Numbered from the stretch's first letter, positions 45,409 through 60,112 are shown. The stretch: 64,000 nucleotides of DNA from Leptodactylus fallax (GCA_947044405.1 CAMRHE010000077.1:3656001-3720000); one strand, 5' to 3'. Notes: generated by a model not told the origin, from the sequence alone. A program made the numbers and translations.

Positions 45409-46424
45409 AAATAATCTATAAAAAGGATACATTTTCTGTACATAAGATGATCAGACGACGATTCTTGAGATTTACCCTAATTTATATGGGCGATGTATGC
45501 TAATATAAAAAATGTGACGCAAGTCAAGACAAAAAAATCATTGTTTTCTGCAAACAAAAGCTATCACTTACTGTTTATAGTGAACTGGAAACATTCTTAG
45601 CTTTTCTGAGAATCTCCTAAAACCTCAAAAGAGTGCTTGAATTCTCAGAAAATAAAGTGTGTTTATTAATATAAAAACTACACAAATGTCCGATATACTT
45701 TGTGTGTGAGAAAATGATTATTGAATGGGAACCTTATTTACAGTTGACAGTAGCAAATACATCTGTACAAGGGGGACACTGACAGCAAAAGACCCCTGTG
45801 CAGGACTTATATCTGGGCCTCCCTTACATTCTCTCCACGTCTACACATGCATATGTAAAATACACACTTACATATGCATATACACATTACACACACATAT
45901 ACATTTATTATGTAACACAAATATACTTTACGTGATGTTCACATCTGGATTGTAGGCTTTGTTAGACATCGGCAATTCCATCAATTTTGTTGTTCTATTC
46001 CAGTGACAGAGTAAAATAGCATAATTGAGAAACACAAATGTGAACAGAACCTTTCACATGTACACAAACATATACACATAATTGATATACTGTATAAAAT
46101 AGACACATAGTGATCATACATTATACACTCATTTACACATTATGCACACATGTACAGTACAAATGAAACATACATATACACAGTACGCACGTGACTGCTG
46201 CAGTCAATCACTGATCTTAGTAATAACCAGAGGCCAAAGCTACAGCCAGTGATTGGTCTCAGTGGTCACATGTCCATGTCGAGATGTCTTCACTGGAGCC
46301 AAGAATACAGAGAACAGCTCGGGCCTGAAAAGTGTCGCAACAGGATGGCAGATATAATGAAATGTACTGTTTCTTTTATTATTTGACAACATTCTCAGTG
46401 ATTTAAAAATAGTGCTTTAGGCTA
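45409..46424. other. unassigned, CA/TA-rich
   Basis: 45840-46190 is rich in ACACATAC-type imperfect repeats. No gene was seen. Confidence 0.4.
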
Positions 46425-46770
46425 AGGCCCCACGTAGCGGGCCACAGCAAAAAAGTGCTGTGGGAAAAACTGCGGCGGAAACACATTGCGTTTTTTCCTA
46501 CAGTGCTTTTCACAGAAAGAACACAGAGGTTTCTGTGGACTTTCTGCTTCAATTATACCTATAGGGAAACTGCCGACGTTTCTGTAAGTATAATTGGCAT
46601 GTTTTGGAAATTGCAATATTTCCACTGCATGTATTTTTCTGCAATATGTTGATGGGATTCGCTAGAATCCCATCCACTTTGCAGTGACTGTAAAATGCCG
46701 CGTTTTTTGCCCCGGTGTTTCCGCCACAGCCAAACCGCAGCGTTTACACCACGTGTGGCCCTGTCCTTAA
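46425..46770. mobile_element. Harbinger-like MITE, related to family A
   Basis: Starts (TTA)GGCTAAGGCCCCACGTAGCGG; the right end is CACGTGTGGCCCTGTCC(TTA). The inner blocks GCGGCGGAAACAC and GTGTTTCCGCCACAG are inverted copies. A fragment of the same kind is at 57667-57780 (GGCTAAGGCCCCTAGTAGCG). Confidence 0.7.
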
Positions 46771-47271
46771 GCACTGTTACTCCTTCAAATTTTTTTCTCT
46801 GATGTTTTTACTCCTGGGCTCCAACTGTGCAGGAAAACGTAAAACAGTCCCATTTACTTGAAATTGATATTTATGCATTTGTGTATCAGGTTCATACAAA
46901 TTTAGTTAAGTTTATAGAATTTATCTATTTTTTATTATTTATTTAATTTTTAATTTTACTTTTTTACCTGGGACTGCCAAGACTACCACAATCCGTCAAT
47001 TAGCAGTGATCGCCACATAGAGGAATGCTGGGATGAAATTTAAAGAGAATGTGTTGTCTCACCTGACAATTATGAATAAATTGACAGCTGGGTGTTGCCA
47101 TCGCCCTTCATAAAGGGGTGTGTCCCTAGACAGTATGGCACTACCAGCACTGATTTGACAAGATCACAGTATGTAGGGACATACTAATAGCTGGTAACGC
47201 CCAGTTGTCAGTTCATTTATAAATATGTAGGAGCAAATTCTGTTTTTTGTTCACCCTGCATTTAACCACTT
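46771..47271. other. unassigned sequence
   Basis: Nothing was recognised. Confidence 0.35.
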
Positions 47272-47810
47272 AATGACCAATGGGTGAAGTGTGTAAAACT
47301 ATGAAAGCTACCACCAGGGCTTGGAACCGTGGGAGCTGCTCTGTCCTAGAGGACCCCTATCAGTTCTGCATTGTATACTAGGAACCTGCATTCCTCCAGT
47401 AACTGCAGCAAATGTATCATCCAGTTACAGGGAAAAACATAACTTTATGGGGCCACAATGTACAAAAAAAAAAAAAAAAAAATCTCAAAAATAAAAAAAA
47501 AAATTAAGACAAAAAAATAAATCACAAAAATATGTGTCACCTAAATAAAAGTCTCCATAATGGAAAGGGAAAACATTTTTTTTTAATTATTTTCCGGCCG
47601 GTAGTACTTTGTGTTGTTAAAAAAAAAAGTTGTGAAAAAGACACGTTTCCCTCCTCTTTTTTCTCCATTTATCCAGCTATTTAAAAAAAGAAAAGAAAAA
47701 GGCATGCAAAAATTAAAATGACAAAAAAGTCCTACTTTTTAAAGAAATAAGATTTAAAAAAATAAAAAATAAAATAAAATTAGCTTTCGAAAGCAGAAGT
47801 ACCAAAAATC

Positions 47811-49312
<1,502 letters not shown>

Positions 49313-50912
49313 TGACCATGAAGCCGCGGACCTTGTCCCGATGCCAGAATGGTCAGTCTATACCTGTATGACAATATCATTACAGTTTCATCAGTATTCA
49401 GGGCATTGCAAAGGTCCACAGCTTAGGGACCCTATGCACCAAAAGTAGTGGCCCATTATTATGTGACCTAGTTTGGTAAGTGTGGTGTATGATAAAAAAC
49501 CTTCTAGCAGGTATTCCAGTGGATTAGAATGACAATGATTATCAGTTCTTTATATGCAGTCTAGAGGACAGTAGGGATCACTTTGTAATTTCTTTGGATG
49601 GCAGTGTCCCCTACGTCTTTTTTGCAATGCTCCTGTTCAGATCTGGTCCTCATATAGCATGTCCACTTTGTAGCCCATCATTATTTCACCTCTTTGTCAT
49701 ATTGGTAGGCTAGAGCTAACACCACGAAGGTGAGAATAATAGCAGCACATTATATAATTCTAGCTACCATTTGCAAAAAAAATCCAGAACCTAACCAAAC
49801 CCAAACATGACAAAGGATTCACATTTTGCTGAAATATAAAAAAAAATGGTATTGATATGTTATCAATGCTATTGATATGTTGACAATTGCTTACAAATAA
49901 TTACATTTTACCAATATGAAGGCCAATATCAATCCAAAATCATAGTCACAGCAGTCGACACGGTACCTAAATGTGTATCCTATAATCTATTACCTAGTCC
50001 TGAAGGAGTTAAATAACCACAATCCACAGCAAGGTCATTTATAAATTATATTCATGAAAATGCTCAGATATAAATCATTGACAATGAGTTTAACATTTAA
50101 TACCTAATGAAATGGGATGCTATTGACGTGCAAAATATCAATGTATAACAGAAAACAACTAAAACCATTCGATAAATAGACTAGAGGATTTTTTTTTTCT
50201 AAGAATACAATTAACCATATGAAGATTAAATGAAATCTATATAATTCTGCAAATAGGAAAACTACAACTAGACTTTTCCCATCCAGCCCTCTTAATTTTG
50301 TTTTTCTGAATATATCACCATGTCTTTTGTGAGCCCACAAAACATAATTGGCAACATTGTTAAAGGAAACAAAAGCATTGTGGTAATGGAGGGATTGTGG
50401 GTAATTATCTGTCAGAGATTGCATCTACAGTTGGTCACCAGATTAGATTTAATTTAAAGAGAAAAAAAAGTTTCCAAAAACATTATTTAAATTTTCTTTA
50501 CAATTCAAGTAACCGCCCGGCTTTTCCATACTCCGAATACTAAACCCTACAGCAGAAGAGGTTCATTTTGTTCATTTCTTCTCTCATTACGGATCTCCTT
50601 TGTCCCTAATTTTGGCACTGAGGATGGCAGGTTTTAATGGGAACATATTTGCTTCATGGGAACATAGATATTTGTTTACAGGCCTACAACCATATTTAGG
50701 AAAATGACTTTGACTACAGAATACAAAGTTTTGAGAATGTTAATTTTATGCAGAAAATTTATGCTGGTGCAAAGGAGAACTGGAGCAATAGCAGTCCATC
50801 AGGTTGAAGCTTTTTGTTAAAAAGAAGACCATAAAAAGAGAGCTGGATTAACTGGTCATTGTGAGCAATTTTCCCAGGTTACATATGCACTACTTTTATT
50901 AAATGTGTTCAT

Positions 50913-50948
<36 letters not shown>

Positions 50949-51093
50949 CCTATCTATCCATACATGTACCCACTTATCTACATATTCATCTATCTGACAA
51001 AAATTTTGGTTTTCGCAAAGTTTGCTGCTTAGATATTTTAGTCGGATGTTTCTATGGCTACTTATGAGCATTTCATAAGTGTTTAAACTATTA
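49313..51093. other. unassigned; CTAT microsatellite near 50913-50960
   Basis: The only clear feature is a run of about 9 CTAT units with a few variants. A second short (CTAT) run is at 51717-51741. Confidence 0.5.
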
Positions 51094-51668
51094 TTGAACC
51101 CCTTCCTGCTGCAGGCATTTTTCGATTTTCGTTATTGACTCCCCACAGTCCAGAAGCCATAACTTTTTTTATTTTTCCATTCATAGAGCCATATGAGGAC
51201 ATTATTTTTGTGGGACAAATTGTACTATTAAATGGCACCATTTAATATTCTGTACAATGTACTGGGAAACTGAAAAAAAATCGGAATGGAGTAGAACTGG
51301 AGAAAAACTGTGACTTTCTTATGGTCTTCGTTTTTGTGGCTTTCACTGTGCAGCCAAAATGACGTCACCTGTATTCTATGAGACAGTACAATTCTAAATA
51401 TCAAATGCCAATACAAATTTATTCATATATTTTTTACAATTTAAGCCCTTAAAAAAATCCAAAACTTTGCAAGAAAAAATTTCTTGGAGTTGCCATTTTC
51501 TGACACCTGTAATTTTTTGATATTTTCATGTTCTTAGTGGTGGGTCTCTACTGTATAATACAGCAGAGACACAGCGACTATGGTGGCCACTCAGCTCCTG
51601 AGCAGCCGCCATATTCAAATACCCAACATCCACCATACTATTATGGCGGGTGTCAGGAAAGGGTTATT
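51094..51668 (+). repeat. dispersed TTAACC repeat, copy 4
   Basis: Left TTGAACCCCTTCCTGCTGCAG. Right end, reverse-complemented, AATAACCCTTTCCTGACACC. Shares AATGTACTGGGAAACTGAAA with the minus strand of 8217-9429, and GCCATAACTTTTTT and CAGCCAAAATGACGTCA with 32163-32530. Confidence 0.75.
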
Positions 51669-53302
51669 ACATTAATTTTATGGAAAGACTCAATATTTAG
51701 ATGAATCTTGACTGTTCATCTATCTATCTGTCTATCTATCCAATTATTGGGAATAAGTGATATATTGAACCTTGGCTTCTTCTTCTAAGCCAAACCAAAG
51801 CATAGTAGTGAGTGAATATCACCAGCTGCCAATACGCATGCTGAAGAAGGGACATGGGAGCTAATCTGCCCCAGTACAAGTCACAGGGAGTTTTGTCATG
51901 AGGGGAATTTTTAATGTCGCTTTTAAAGTCTCTACTTAAGATCTGCACCATTAAAAAAAACAAAGAACTGCACCTACTAATGTAAAAAGGTGTATGCTAC
52001 TATGGCAGTAATACTATTACAGAAAGTGTACTCTGTAAACAGCACAAAACATAGATTTGAAAATACATTGCTGCTATTATGTATTGTCTACACATATAAC
52101 ATTGCTGCTATATTACCTATACATATAAATTTGAGGTTCTTAGTATACATGTTTGATCAGACTATAGAAGCCCATCTGCCCCAACCTCATTCAGATAGGA
52201 CCCTGCACTAAACAGACATACCGCTCTTGGACTGAGAATAAGCCTATAATGAGAAGACAGAGCAAGTAGAGTCCAGAGCCATTACAGGCAGATGGGAGTC
52301 TGAAGTATCATTTGCACCAGATTTACCGACCATTGCACAATGTTTAATAAATTTGGTGCACCTTTGAGTCTACTACTTATTTCCACAAATGTTACTTCAC
52401 TTTCTAGGCTGATCCCCTACTGGCCTGAGATGTCACATTTTTTGTGACTTTTTAAAACATTCCATTTGATACATCTGGCAAATATCAGTCTGACAGGGTA
52501 CCTACTGTATTTCCACTTTCCCACACACTCTTCAAATGTGGAGTGACCAGAGTAAAATGTTTCAAAATGTTTTCCCAAGCAAATGCAAAAACAAATTTTA
52601 CTATTTTTTGATGCAAGAATTCTGGTATGTAGGGCTCATCAAATTCCACCTACAATCTCTAGTATGTGTGCCCTTATGCTCCTAGCTGTTACAGCATACC
52701 TCTCTTCTCCGGGATCTTGCCATTTTTGTCACAAGAAGGAAGGAAACTTCAGGTGATAGATGTTTCAGGTTTAGGCAATAGAAGGAGGATATTAGAGGTG
52801 AGGACTTCAGCACTTCACATTTTCTCTTACTGGCAGAATATGAGTGTTGTTAGTGGTATCTGCATTCTGTTGGTGGGGATGGGTAGGGTAGCCTCAGGTA
52901 GTTTGACTTCCTTTTGTCTCTTATTATTCAAACTCTGACTTGTATTTTAAGTAATATTAATATAGTTGGAAATAATATGTATGCACGGCCCAAATATATA
53001 GGCCAAGATTTGCCAAAGGTACACGTTCCCTTTAAATTGCCTTTTTTCCTATGTAACTCTCCTTTCCACATTCTGTTCTACCATCATTTCAGTGACTGAA
53101 TTCAGCTTTGTGAGAGTTGCACAGAGTAACTTTCAGGTCAGATTGCTGTAAAGACACAGCATTGTTTAGTTCTGGCTGAAAAACAGCACAGACAGGAATG
53201 TTTTCCATAGTAATTTATGTTATTTTACCTTCTTAGCAATTAGTTGCTGGACTTTTTAGAAGTCTGCTGGGTGTAAGAGGGCATTGATGTTTGATGGAGG
53301 TT
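51669..53302. other. unassigned sequence
   Basis: 52666-53099 has open frames of random composition. CGTTCCCTTTAAA at 53025-53037 is a TTAA-MITE-like end without a partner. Confidence 0.35.
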
Positions 53303-53304
53303 TA

Positions 53305-54954
53305 CAGTCATATGAAAAAGTTTGGGCACCCCTATTAATCTTAATCATTTTTAGTTCTAAATATTTGGGTGTTTGCAACAGCCATTTCAATTTGATATAT
53401 CTAATAACTGATGGACACAGTAATATTTCAGGATTGAATTGAGGTTTATTGTACTAACAGAAAATGTGCAATATGCATTAAACCAAAATTTGACCCGTGC
53501 AAAAATTTGGGTACCCTTATCATTTTATTGATTTGAATACTCCTAACTACTTTTTACTGACTTACTGAAGCACAAAATTGGTTTTGTAACCTCACTGAGC
53601 TTTGAACTTCATAGCCAGGTGTATCCAATCATGAGAAAAGGTATTTAAGGTGGCCAATTGCAAGTTGTTCTCCTATTTGAATCTCCTCTGAAGAGTGGCA
53701 TCATGGGCTCCTCAAATCAACTCTAAAATGATCTGAAAACAAAGATTGTTCAACATAGTTGTTCAGGGGAAGGATACAAAAAGTTGTCTCAGAGATTTAA
53801 CCTGTCAGTTTCCACTTTGAGGAACATAGTAAGGAAATGGAAGACCACAGGGACAGTTCTTGTTAAGCCCAGAAGTGGCAGGCCAAGAAAAATATCAGAA
53901 AGGCAGAGAAGAAGAATGGTGAGAACAGTCAAGGACAATCCACAGACCACCTCCAAAGAGCTGCAGCATCATCTTGCTGCAGATGGTGTCACTGTGCATC
54001 AGTCAACAATACAGCACACTTTGCACAAGGAGAAGCTGTATGGGAGAGTGATGCGAAAGAAGCCGTTTCTGAAAGCACGCCACAAACAGAGTCGCCTGAG
54101 GTATGCAAAAGCACATTTGGACAAGCCAGCTTCATTTTGGAAGAAGGTCCTGTGGACTGATGAAACAAAGATTGAGTTGTTTGGTCATACAAAAAGGCAT
54201 TATGCATGGCGTCAAAAAAACACAGCATTCCAAGAAAAACACTTGCTACCCACTGTAAAATTTGGTGGAGGTTCCATCATGCTTTGGGGCTGTGTGGCCA
54301 ATGCCGGCACCGGGAATCTTGTTAAAGTTGAGGGTCGCATGGATTCAACTCAGTATCAGCAGATTCTTGAGAATAATGTACAAGAATCAGTGACGAATTT
54401 GAAGATACGCCGGGGATTTATATTTCAGCAAGACAATGATCCAAAACACAGCTCCAAATCTACTCAGGCATTCATGCAGAGGAACAATTACAATGTTCTG
54501 GAATGGCCATCCCAGTCCCCAGACCTGAATATCATTGAACATCTGTGGGATAATTTGAAGCGGGCTGTCCATGCTCGGCGACCATCAAACTTAACTGAAC
54601 TGGAATTGTTTTGTAAAGAGGAATGGTCAAAAATACCTTCATCCAGGATCCAGGAACTGATTAAAAGCTACAGGAAGCGACTAGAGGCTGTTATTTTTGC
54701 AAAAGGAGGATCTACTAAATATTAATGTCACTTTTCTGTTGAGGTGCCCATACTTTTGCACCGGTCAAATTTTGATTTAATGCATATTGCACATTTTCTG
54801 TTAGTACAATAAACCTCATTTCAATCCTGAAATATTACTGTGTCCATCAGTTATTAGATATATCAAATTGAAATGGCTGTTGCAAACACCCAAATATTTA
54901 GAACTAAAAATGATTAAGATTAATAGGGGTGCCCAAACTTTTTTCATATGACTG
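53305..54954 (+). mobile_element. Tc1-like DNA transposon, young and nearly intact
   Basis: It lies between TA dinucleotides (53303-53304 and 54955-54956). The inverted repeats are about 217 bp (53305-53521 and 54738-54954), starting CAGTCATATGAAAAAGTTTGG and differing at only a few positions over most of their length. The inner end of each arm has a degenerate second motif (TTTGGGTACCC / GGTGCCCATAC), so it is IR/DR-like. It encloses one transposase gene with a single visible lesion. The element is 1650 bp, the full size for the family, and by arm identity is the youngest DNA transposon in the window. Confidence 0.96.
53703..54725 (+). pseudogene. Tc1 transposase, one nonsense codon at position 8
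   Basis: A DD34E transposase of 340 codons from ATG 53703 (MGSSNQL then TAA at 53724-53726) to TAA 54723-54725. After the nonsense codon the frame is fully open. Domains: first helix-turn-helix at residues about 10-55, a GRPRK hook at 59-63, a second helix-turn-helix at about 65-115, then the catalytic domain with D153 (WTDETK), D244 (FQQDND) and E279 (NIIEHLW), plus the Gly-rich GGGS loop. All three catalytic residues and the length match active Tc1 transposases. No ATG lies soon after the stop; downstream initiation would remove part of the first DNA-binding motif. I chose ATG 53703 because it is in frame, gives the family length, and the codons right after the stop still read as the normal N-terminus (KIVQH..GEGYKKLSQRF). 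Confidence 0.93.
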
Positions 54955-54977
54955 TATAATTAATGTTTTCTCATATT

Positions 54978-55110
54978 CTTAAAGGTGTATTTCCATCATT
55001 TTTGGTATATCCACATAAAATGTCATAAATGCCTGATAGGTGTGGATCCCTCTGGGACTCTGGGGAGGCAACCCCTTTTACTGGGATTTTCTTGAATTTT
55101 CTGAACGTGC
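54978..55110 (+). repeat. TTAA-started MITE fragment
   Basis: TTAAAGGTGTATTTCCATCA, then TGTCATAAATGCCTGATAGGTG and a GGATCC-type block, a common anuran MITE end. The partner end was not seen. Confidence 0.5.
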
Positions 55111-55881
55111 TGGCAACTATAAATAATGCCCCCTTAGTGCCCCCAACACAGTACCCCTCACAATGTATAAGCCGTCACCAGTCAGTGTCCTTTAATGTGC
55201 AGATGGTGTCTGGACATATAAAGTTACAGTCCGATATGGCATCATATCCTGTGGAGTAATGTAGAAGCATGAACAGAGGAGGATCAGTTTTAAGGATTCT
55301 AACTTTGAAAGATTTTACTTTAGGAATTGTGATAGGCCTGTCTGGAAAGATATGTCTTTAGGATGCACTTGAAGTTGTAGAAATTGGGAGTTAATCTGAT
55401 TGTCCAGGGTAGAGCATTCCAGAGAAGTGGTGCAACTCAGGAGAAGTCTTGTATACGGGAGTGGGAGGTTCTGAAAATAGAGGATGTTAGTCTTAGGTCA
55501 TTGAGTGAACTAACCTGAAGAAAGAAAGTCCTAGGATATGATTACAGTAGCAAAGTCTCAATGTAATTCCATGGAGAGTTAATCATGGCATAGTTGATCA
55601 TGGAGCCCTGATTTGCCAACATTTGAGGCATTTTTGGCATATCCTATGTATTTTCTATACATGTTTAAGATGAGAATATACCTTTAAGGCTCCTTTGCAG
55701 CGATAAAGTCCATATTCTAACAGAAAACTGGAAGAAGTATGTTGTCATGTGCAATAATCCATGTAACACTAAAGTAGATTTCCAAAAAAAACATTTTCAT
55801 ATCCATATCTCATTGTGTACAATGCAGTTTATAAAGCTAATAGTCACCTATGAATAACTTCTAATGTCATTATTTTGTACA
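55111..55881. other. unassigned; likely dispersed repeat at 55290-55570
   Basis: Contains GTAGAGCATTCCAGAGAAGTGGTGCAA and ATCTGATTGTCCAGGGTAGAG, phrases I associate with a dispersed amphibian repeat. No second copy in the window confirms it. Confidence 0.35.
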
Positions 55882-55883
55882 TA

Positions 55884-56094
55884 CAGATGTAGCAGAGTTA
55901 ACCTGAACCTCTGCAATCGGTTAATCTGCTGTAGTGTGATATCTTATCACAGAAGACAACAAAAAACAATGAAAAGCCATTGAAAAATGTTTTTCCAATG
56001 ACTTATCATTATTTTTTTTTGTCTTCTGTGATAAGATATCACATTGCAGCAGTTTCACCAATTGCAGAAGTTTGGGTTGACTTTGCTACATCTG
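55884..56094. mobile_element. Tc1/mariner-type MITE, 211 bp, near-perfect palindrome
   Basis: It lies between TA dinucleotides (55882-55883 and 56095-56096). The ends read CAGATGTAGCA(G/A)AGT on both strands. Arms of about 75 bp include TGATATCTTATCACAGAAGAC and its exact inverted copy. Non-coding. Confidence 0.88.
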
Positions 56095-56096
56095 TA

Positions 56097-56718
56097 TATC
56101 TGTAATTTCAGCGTAGTCTTCAAAGGAGAAAGTAGCCCCATGAACCTGACAGGTCTACACAGACTCTCATCCTAAAACCTCAATGCAGGGAAAGTTCTGA
56201 GCACAAACAGTTGAACTCACAAGAAAAACATTTTTCCTAGATTGGAAGAATTTCAGCCATCAATATTGTTTAATAGGTTACTTTATGAGCACCTTTGTAA
56301 CATTAAAAGCCATTGCATTGTATGTGACATGTACAATATATACAATTTGTAAATCCAATTCTAAAAAAAATGTTCATAAATGAACAGCACAGTCCACTTA
56401 TCAAAATACTTTCCTTCCCCCCTCCCTTCAGTCTTTCATATCTCTAATACAGTCTTTCTCTATATCCAACCTCACATACAAAAGTCTATGGAAAACAAAA
56501 GAGGAGGAGGCTGCTGGCAGCTAATAAGTGATTTAGTGTTGCACTCTGTACAATGGTACAAAGTAACCTTACTAAATATAGTAGTGGCAAAAGAGTTACT
56601 GTATCTTACCAGACATAACAGAGTATAGGAGCAGCACTGTGTCTTTTCCAACTGTCTCCTACCTCCCCACCCCTCTCTATAGACTTCTTTGTTAGAAGCA
56701 ACTCTAAACCAGGAAAGA
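56097..56718. other. unassigned sequence
   Basis: Nothing was recognised. Confidence 0.35.
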
Positions 56719-56723
56719 GGAAG

Positions 56724-57381
56724 TGTAAGGGTCTTGCCAAACGTAGCAATACCCTGACACTACTGCAGGGGTCTGGGAGGAAGGACAGAGACAAGTGAGC
56801 CCTAATCTCACCCCAGCCACTGTCCCTTCCTATTGCCTCAGTTACCCTAAACGGTAAAAGGACAACTAGAAGACAAGCCCTATACTGGGTAAGTGACACA
56901 CAAAACAGGACAAGACAAAACAAACGACAAAAGAGAGGTCAGGAAGCCAAGGGGTCGGTACAATCGAGCAATGCAGTACAAAGTCAAAATCCAAGAGAAT
57001 AGTCAAAAGGCAAGCCAAAGGGTCAGAAAATCAGGTAAATAAAGTAGCAAGGAATATAACAAGGAGAGCAGGCAAAGACAGTTCAATAACCGGCAACTTG
57101 CTGAGAAAGTGACATCCTGTATATAGAAAGTCTGGGCCCAGCTCCAGACCTGATAGGTAGACAGGCTGTCAATCACACAGGCCAGGAAGAGATTAACTCT
57201 ATGCAGTCCAGAGAGAAATGCCCAGAACACGGGTGTGGCCGGAAATCCATTAAATTATCTAGGACCATGTTCAGACTGAGCAACAAGAAACTTACACAAA
57301 GAATCAAACCGAACACGCCTCCTTCGCCACAGCGTGCGAGCGGAGGGTGGCACCGAGACCCGAACAGGCAGAGACGTTACA
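56724..57381 (-). mobile_element. solo LTR, 658 bp
   Basis: It starts TGTAAGGGTCTTGCC and ends AGAGACGTTACA (TG...CA). Perfect 5-bp duplications GGAAG lie at 56719-56723 and 57382-57386. On the minus strand a CAAT-like TGATTGACAG and a TATATA at about 57117-57124 are in promoter order, so minus orientation is favoured; an AATAAA at about 57037 on the plus strand leaves this uncertain. The open frames inside are not meaningful. Confidence 0.78.
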
Positions 57382-57473
57382 GGAAGACAGTCTAATAAAT
57401 GGCGAAAGAAGTAATTTTCTTTGATAAAATAGAGTACTTTGCAAAAGGTTAGGGCATGTTTGAAATGGCAATT

Positions 57474-57597
57474 GCAAAGCCTTTATTCACTGTCATGTGA
57501 ATATGTCCCTTCTGTGGACTTGAACATCCCGACGCAGATATTTTTCATGGACGTTAGGTCTGTGAAAAACAGAACTGTCACGTGAATAAAGCCTTGG
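57474..57597. repeat. short palindromic MITE-like element
   Basis: GCCTTTATTCACTGTCATGTGAATA faces GTCACGTGAATAAAGCC. Similar in kind to 61107-61432. Confidence 0.55.
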
Positions 57598-57666
57598 TAT
57601 CATGGCAGTAGCAGAAGGTACATCCTTGTGGATCCTTATGGTTCTGGGGTTTAGTGTCCCAGCTTT

Positions 57667-58107
57667 AGGCTAAGGCCCCTAGTAGCGAAGTGCAGCAAAA
57701 AACGCTGCAGAGAAAACTGCGGCAGGAAACGCGTCACGTTTTATTCCGCAGCATTTTTCTCTGTGGACTTTCTGCCCCTATAATAGCTTTATATTTACCT
57801 AGAGATGAGCCTGAAGAGTCTCATCAGACTCATCTCTGGTGCTCTGAGCGCCTGCACAGTTCTTCAGTGAAGTCGAGGACGTACACCCTGGTTTCACTGT
57901 GCCTGTGCCCCGAGATCCAGCGCATGTGAACTGAAGCTGAGGTGTATTCCTCTGGTGGGGAGTACTGGACAAGTATAAAGCTTTTTTAATTTTTATTGCG
58001 GACACATATGGCTTTATAACAGGGCGATTAGGATTACTAAACCCCCGGTCCATAAGAAACTGTGGGCAGTTTAGTGTCCCAAATTGCCCTGACAGGTTCC
58101 CTTTAAG
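57667..58107. repeat. composite of MITE fragments
   Basis: Left: a Harbinger-like end (GGCTAAGGCCCCTAGTAGCG). Middle: a 38-bp hairpin AGAGATGAGCCTG...CAGACTCATCTCT at 57801-57837. Right: the TTAA-type end CCCTGACAGGTTCCCTTTAA at 58087-58107. Confidence 0.5.
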
Positions 58108-60112
58108 TATGGGGCTGGGACACACTCAGAGGGTCTACAACAAATAAATAAATTATAAAACACTTTCTGCAAAAAATAATGACAGATATATTCCCAAAAG
58201 AAAGAGCACACAAACAAAATAAAACTAAATCCAATCCTACTCTGACACTACACTACATAGAATGAAATGTCTATTATGTATAAAAGTGCTTTTAGCTGAT
58301 AATGAACAGGAGAAAACAGCGATGCTGCAAAAAAGGGAAGAAAACGAGACTGAGGAGGTATAAAATGAATAACATACTCAAGTGAGTAAAGAAAAATAGA
58401 ATAAAGAAACCAATAGTCAGCTCAGATAAGAAATAAAAGAGACTGAAAAACGAGGGATCAGTTCAATAAACTTTATTTGCTTTTCATGGAGGACTCTTTT
58501 CTGTACGTCATGCCACAACATGTGACTACCCAAGGTTAGAGACCAACTCCATCATGCGCACTAAGCTTGAAAATAATTGGTCATATACCATATACAATAA
58601 CCTCAAAATATTGAGACTCTGCTATATTACCACAATTTACAGTATTGGTATGGTTATTTTTTTATATAATCATCATTATCATAATTTGTTAAAATAAATA
58701 GCTAGAAGGCCACAATCTACAGGCCACAAACCTTCCATTGCCAGTGTGCTACTTTTTCTCTCGGATGTATTTTCTCGGTTGTTTTAAACTAACATCCCTG
58801 ATCATTTCCTTTCCCGCTTCTCATATAGCTGACCTTTGTCTAAGCAGTTGAAATAATGTATTTTCCAAATTAAAAAGTAAATTGCAGAGAAATAGAAAAT
58901 GTTCATATAAATAACAGTGAAAATTCCATTTTGGAAAAACAAGTATTATAACGGTTTGTTTACTATCTACTACAATAGTCTGCTACTGATTTAAAGACAG
59001 GCAAACTATCGTCATAGCTTATCCCTGAATACCTTGCCACATAAACCAGCTGCCTCGTGCCTGAAATGACATTAATTTATCAGTGGTACCCATATCGACA
59101 TACAATGAACCTTTCACTCCATTTCTACCCCAAAGAGTTTAGATTACTGAGAAGCAAATAATTCTCTAACACTTGCCTAACACCTAACTAGCCGTCCTCC
59201 TTCTGCTGGGCACCTAGGCCTGCCAAAAGGGCCATCCCTCTCAGAAACTTGAGAGTTTAACATGCATACCTGTGGGCCATCCAGTCAATCTGTTCTAATT
59301 ATGTCAGCTTAATCCACTGCGCATTGCCTGAGCAACATAGGTTCTTGGTTATCTAGTTACTGCAAGGTTTTTGGGATTGAATTCCTGCCTGATTGTCAAT
59401 GTATAGACCTTGGCCAGTTTCCCAACTCTACTGCTGATTCTTTTTCTGACCTACTGATCCTCTGTGTATGACCTTTAGGCTACCTATGACTCTGCTTCTC
59501 CGCTGCCTGTCCTTGTCCTTTGGACCAGATTCAACCACACTGGTGGATGACCCTTTGGTGCTTCTGGCCTTTGGGTTAGCTGCCACCTACCCCGGGAACA
59601 CTCTGAGAGGTAGCATGATAGTCTCTCCGCAGTGAAGACCATATTTCTTTAACAGGGTTAAAGGGTTAAAATCAAGGAGGCCACTTAGTTGACGCTCTTG
59701 CACTGCACTACATATATATAGGAAGCATACGGCATTGCAGCTGACCTATGTGCCCATATAATAAACTAGGTAGAATATTTAGCAAGCTACACAGTTTATT
59801 GTATATAGATGCATTGGGTGACTGAGATGACATCTAGGCAGAGGCAGATCGACCACTATCCTCCCTCCTTGGCCCTGTCTACTTATTGTCACTGCTGGGC
59901 CCTGTCACCAATCATCTTGCTCATCAGAACTAAGGTGGTCACAATCTAAGACAAGGGCTAGGTAGCAGGCTAATGCTGAAAAAATGGAAGACAGGTAATA
60001 CTCACATTTATCCGTATGGTGGGCCCCCAGAATGAATTCCTCTGTTTGGCCCTAGGCACCCCAATCTGATACTGTATACATGGTGGTGTTTGGTCAGCTT
60101 TAAAGCATTTTT
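58108..60112. other. unassigned; possible LTR-like fragment at 59180-59650
   Basis: 59180-59650 is a C/T-rich run of CTGCCTG, TGACC and TTGTCC phrases like the U3/R part of amphibian LTRs, but no ends or duplication were found. Confidence 0.3.

Noticed and set aside
59180..59650. Third LTR
   Set aside because: The base composition is suggestive, but no TG...CA ends or target duplication were found.
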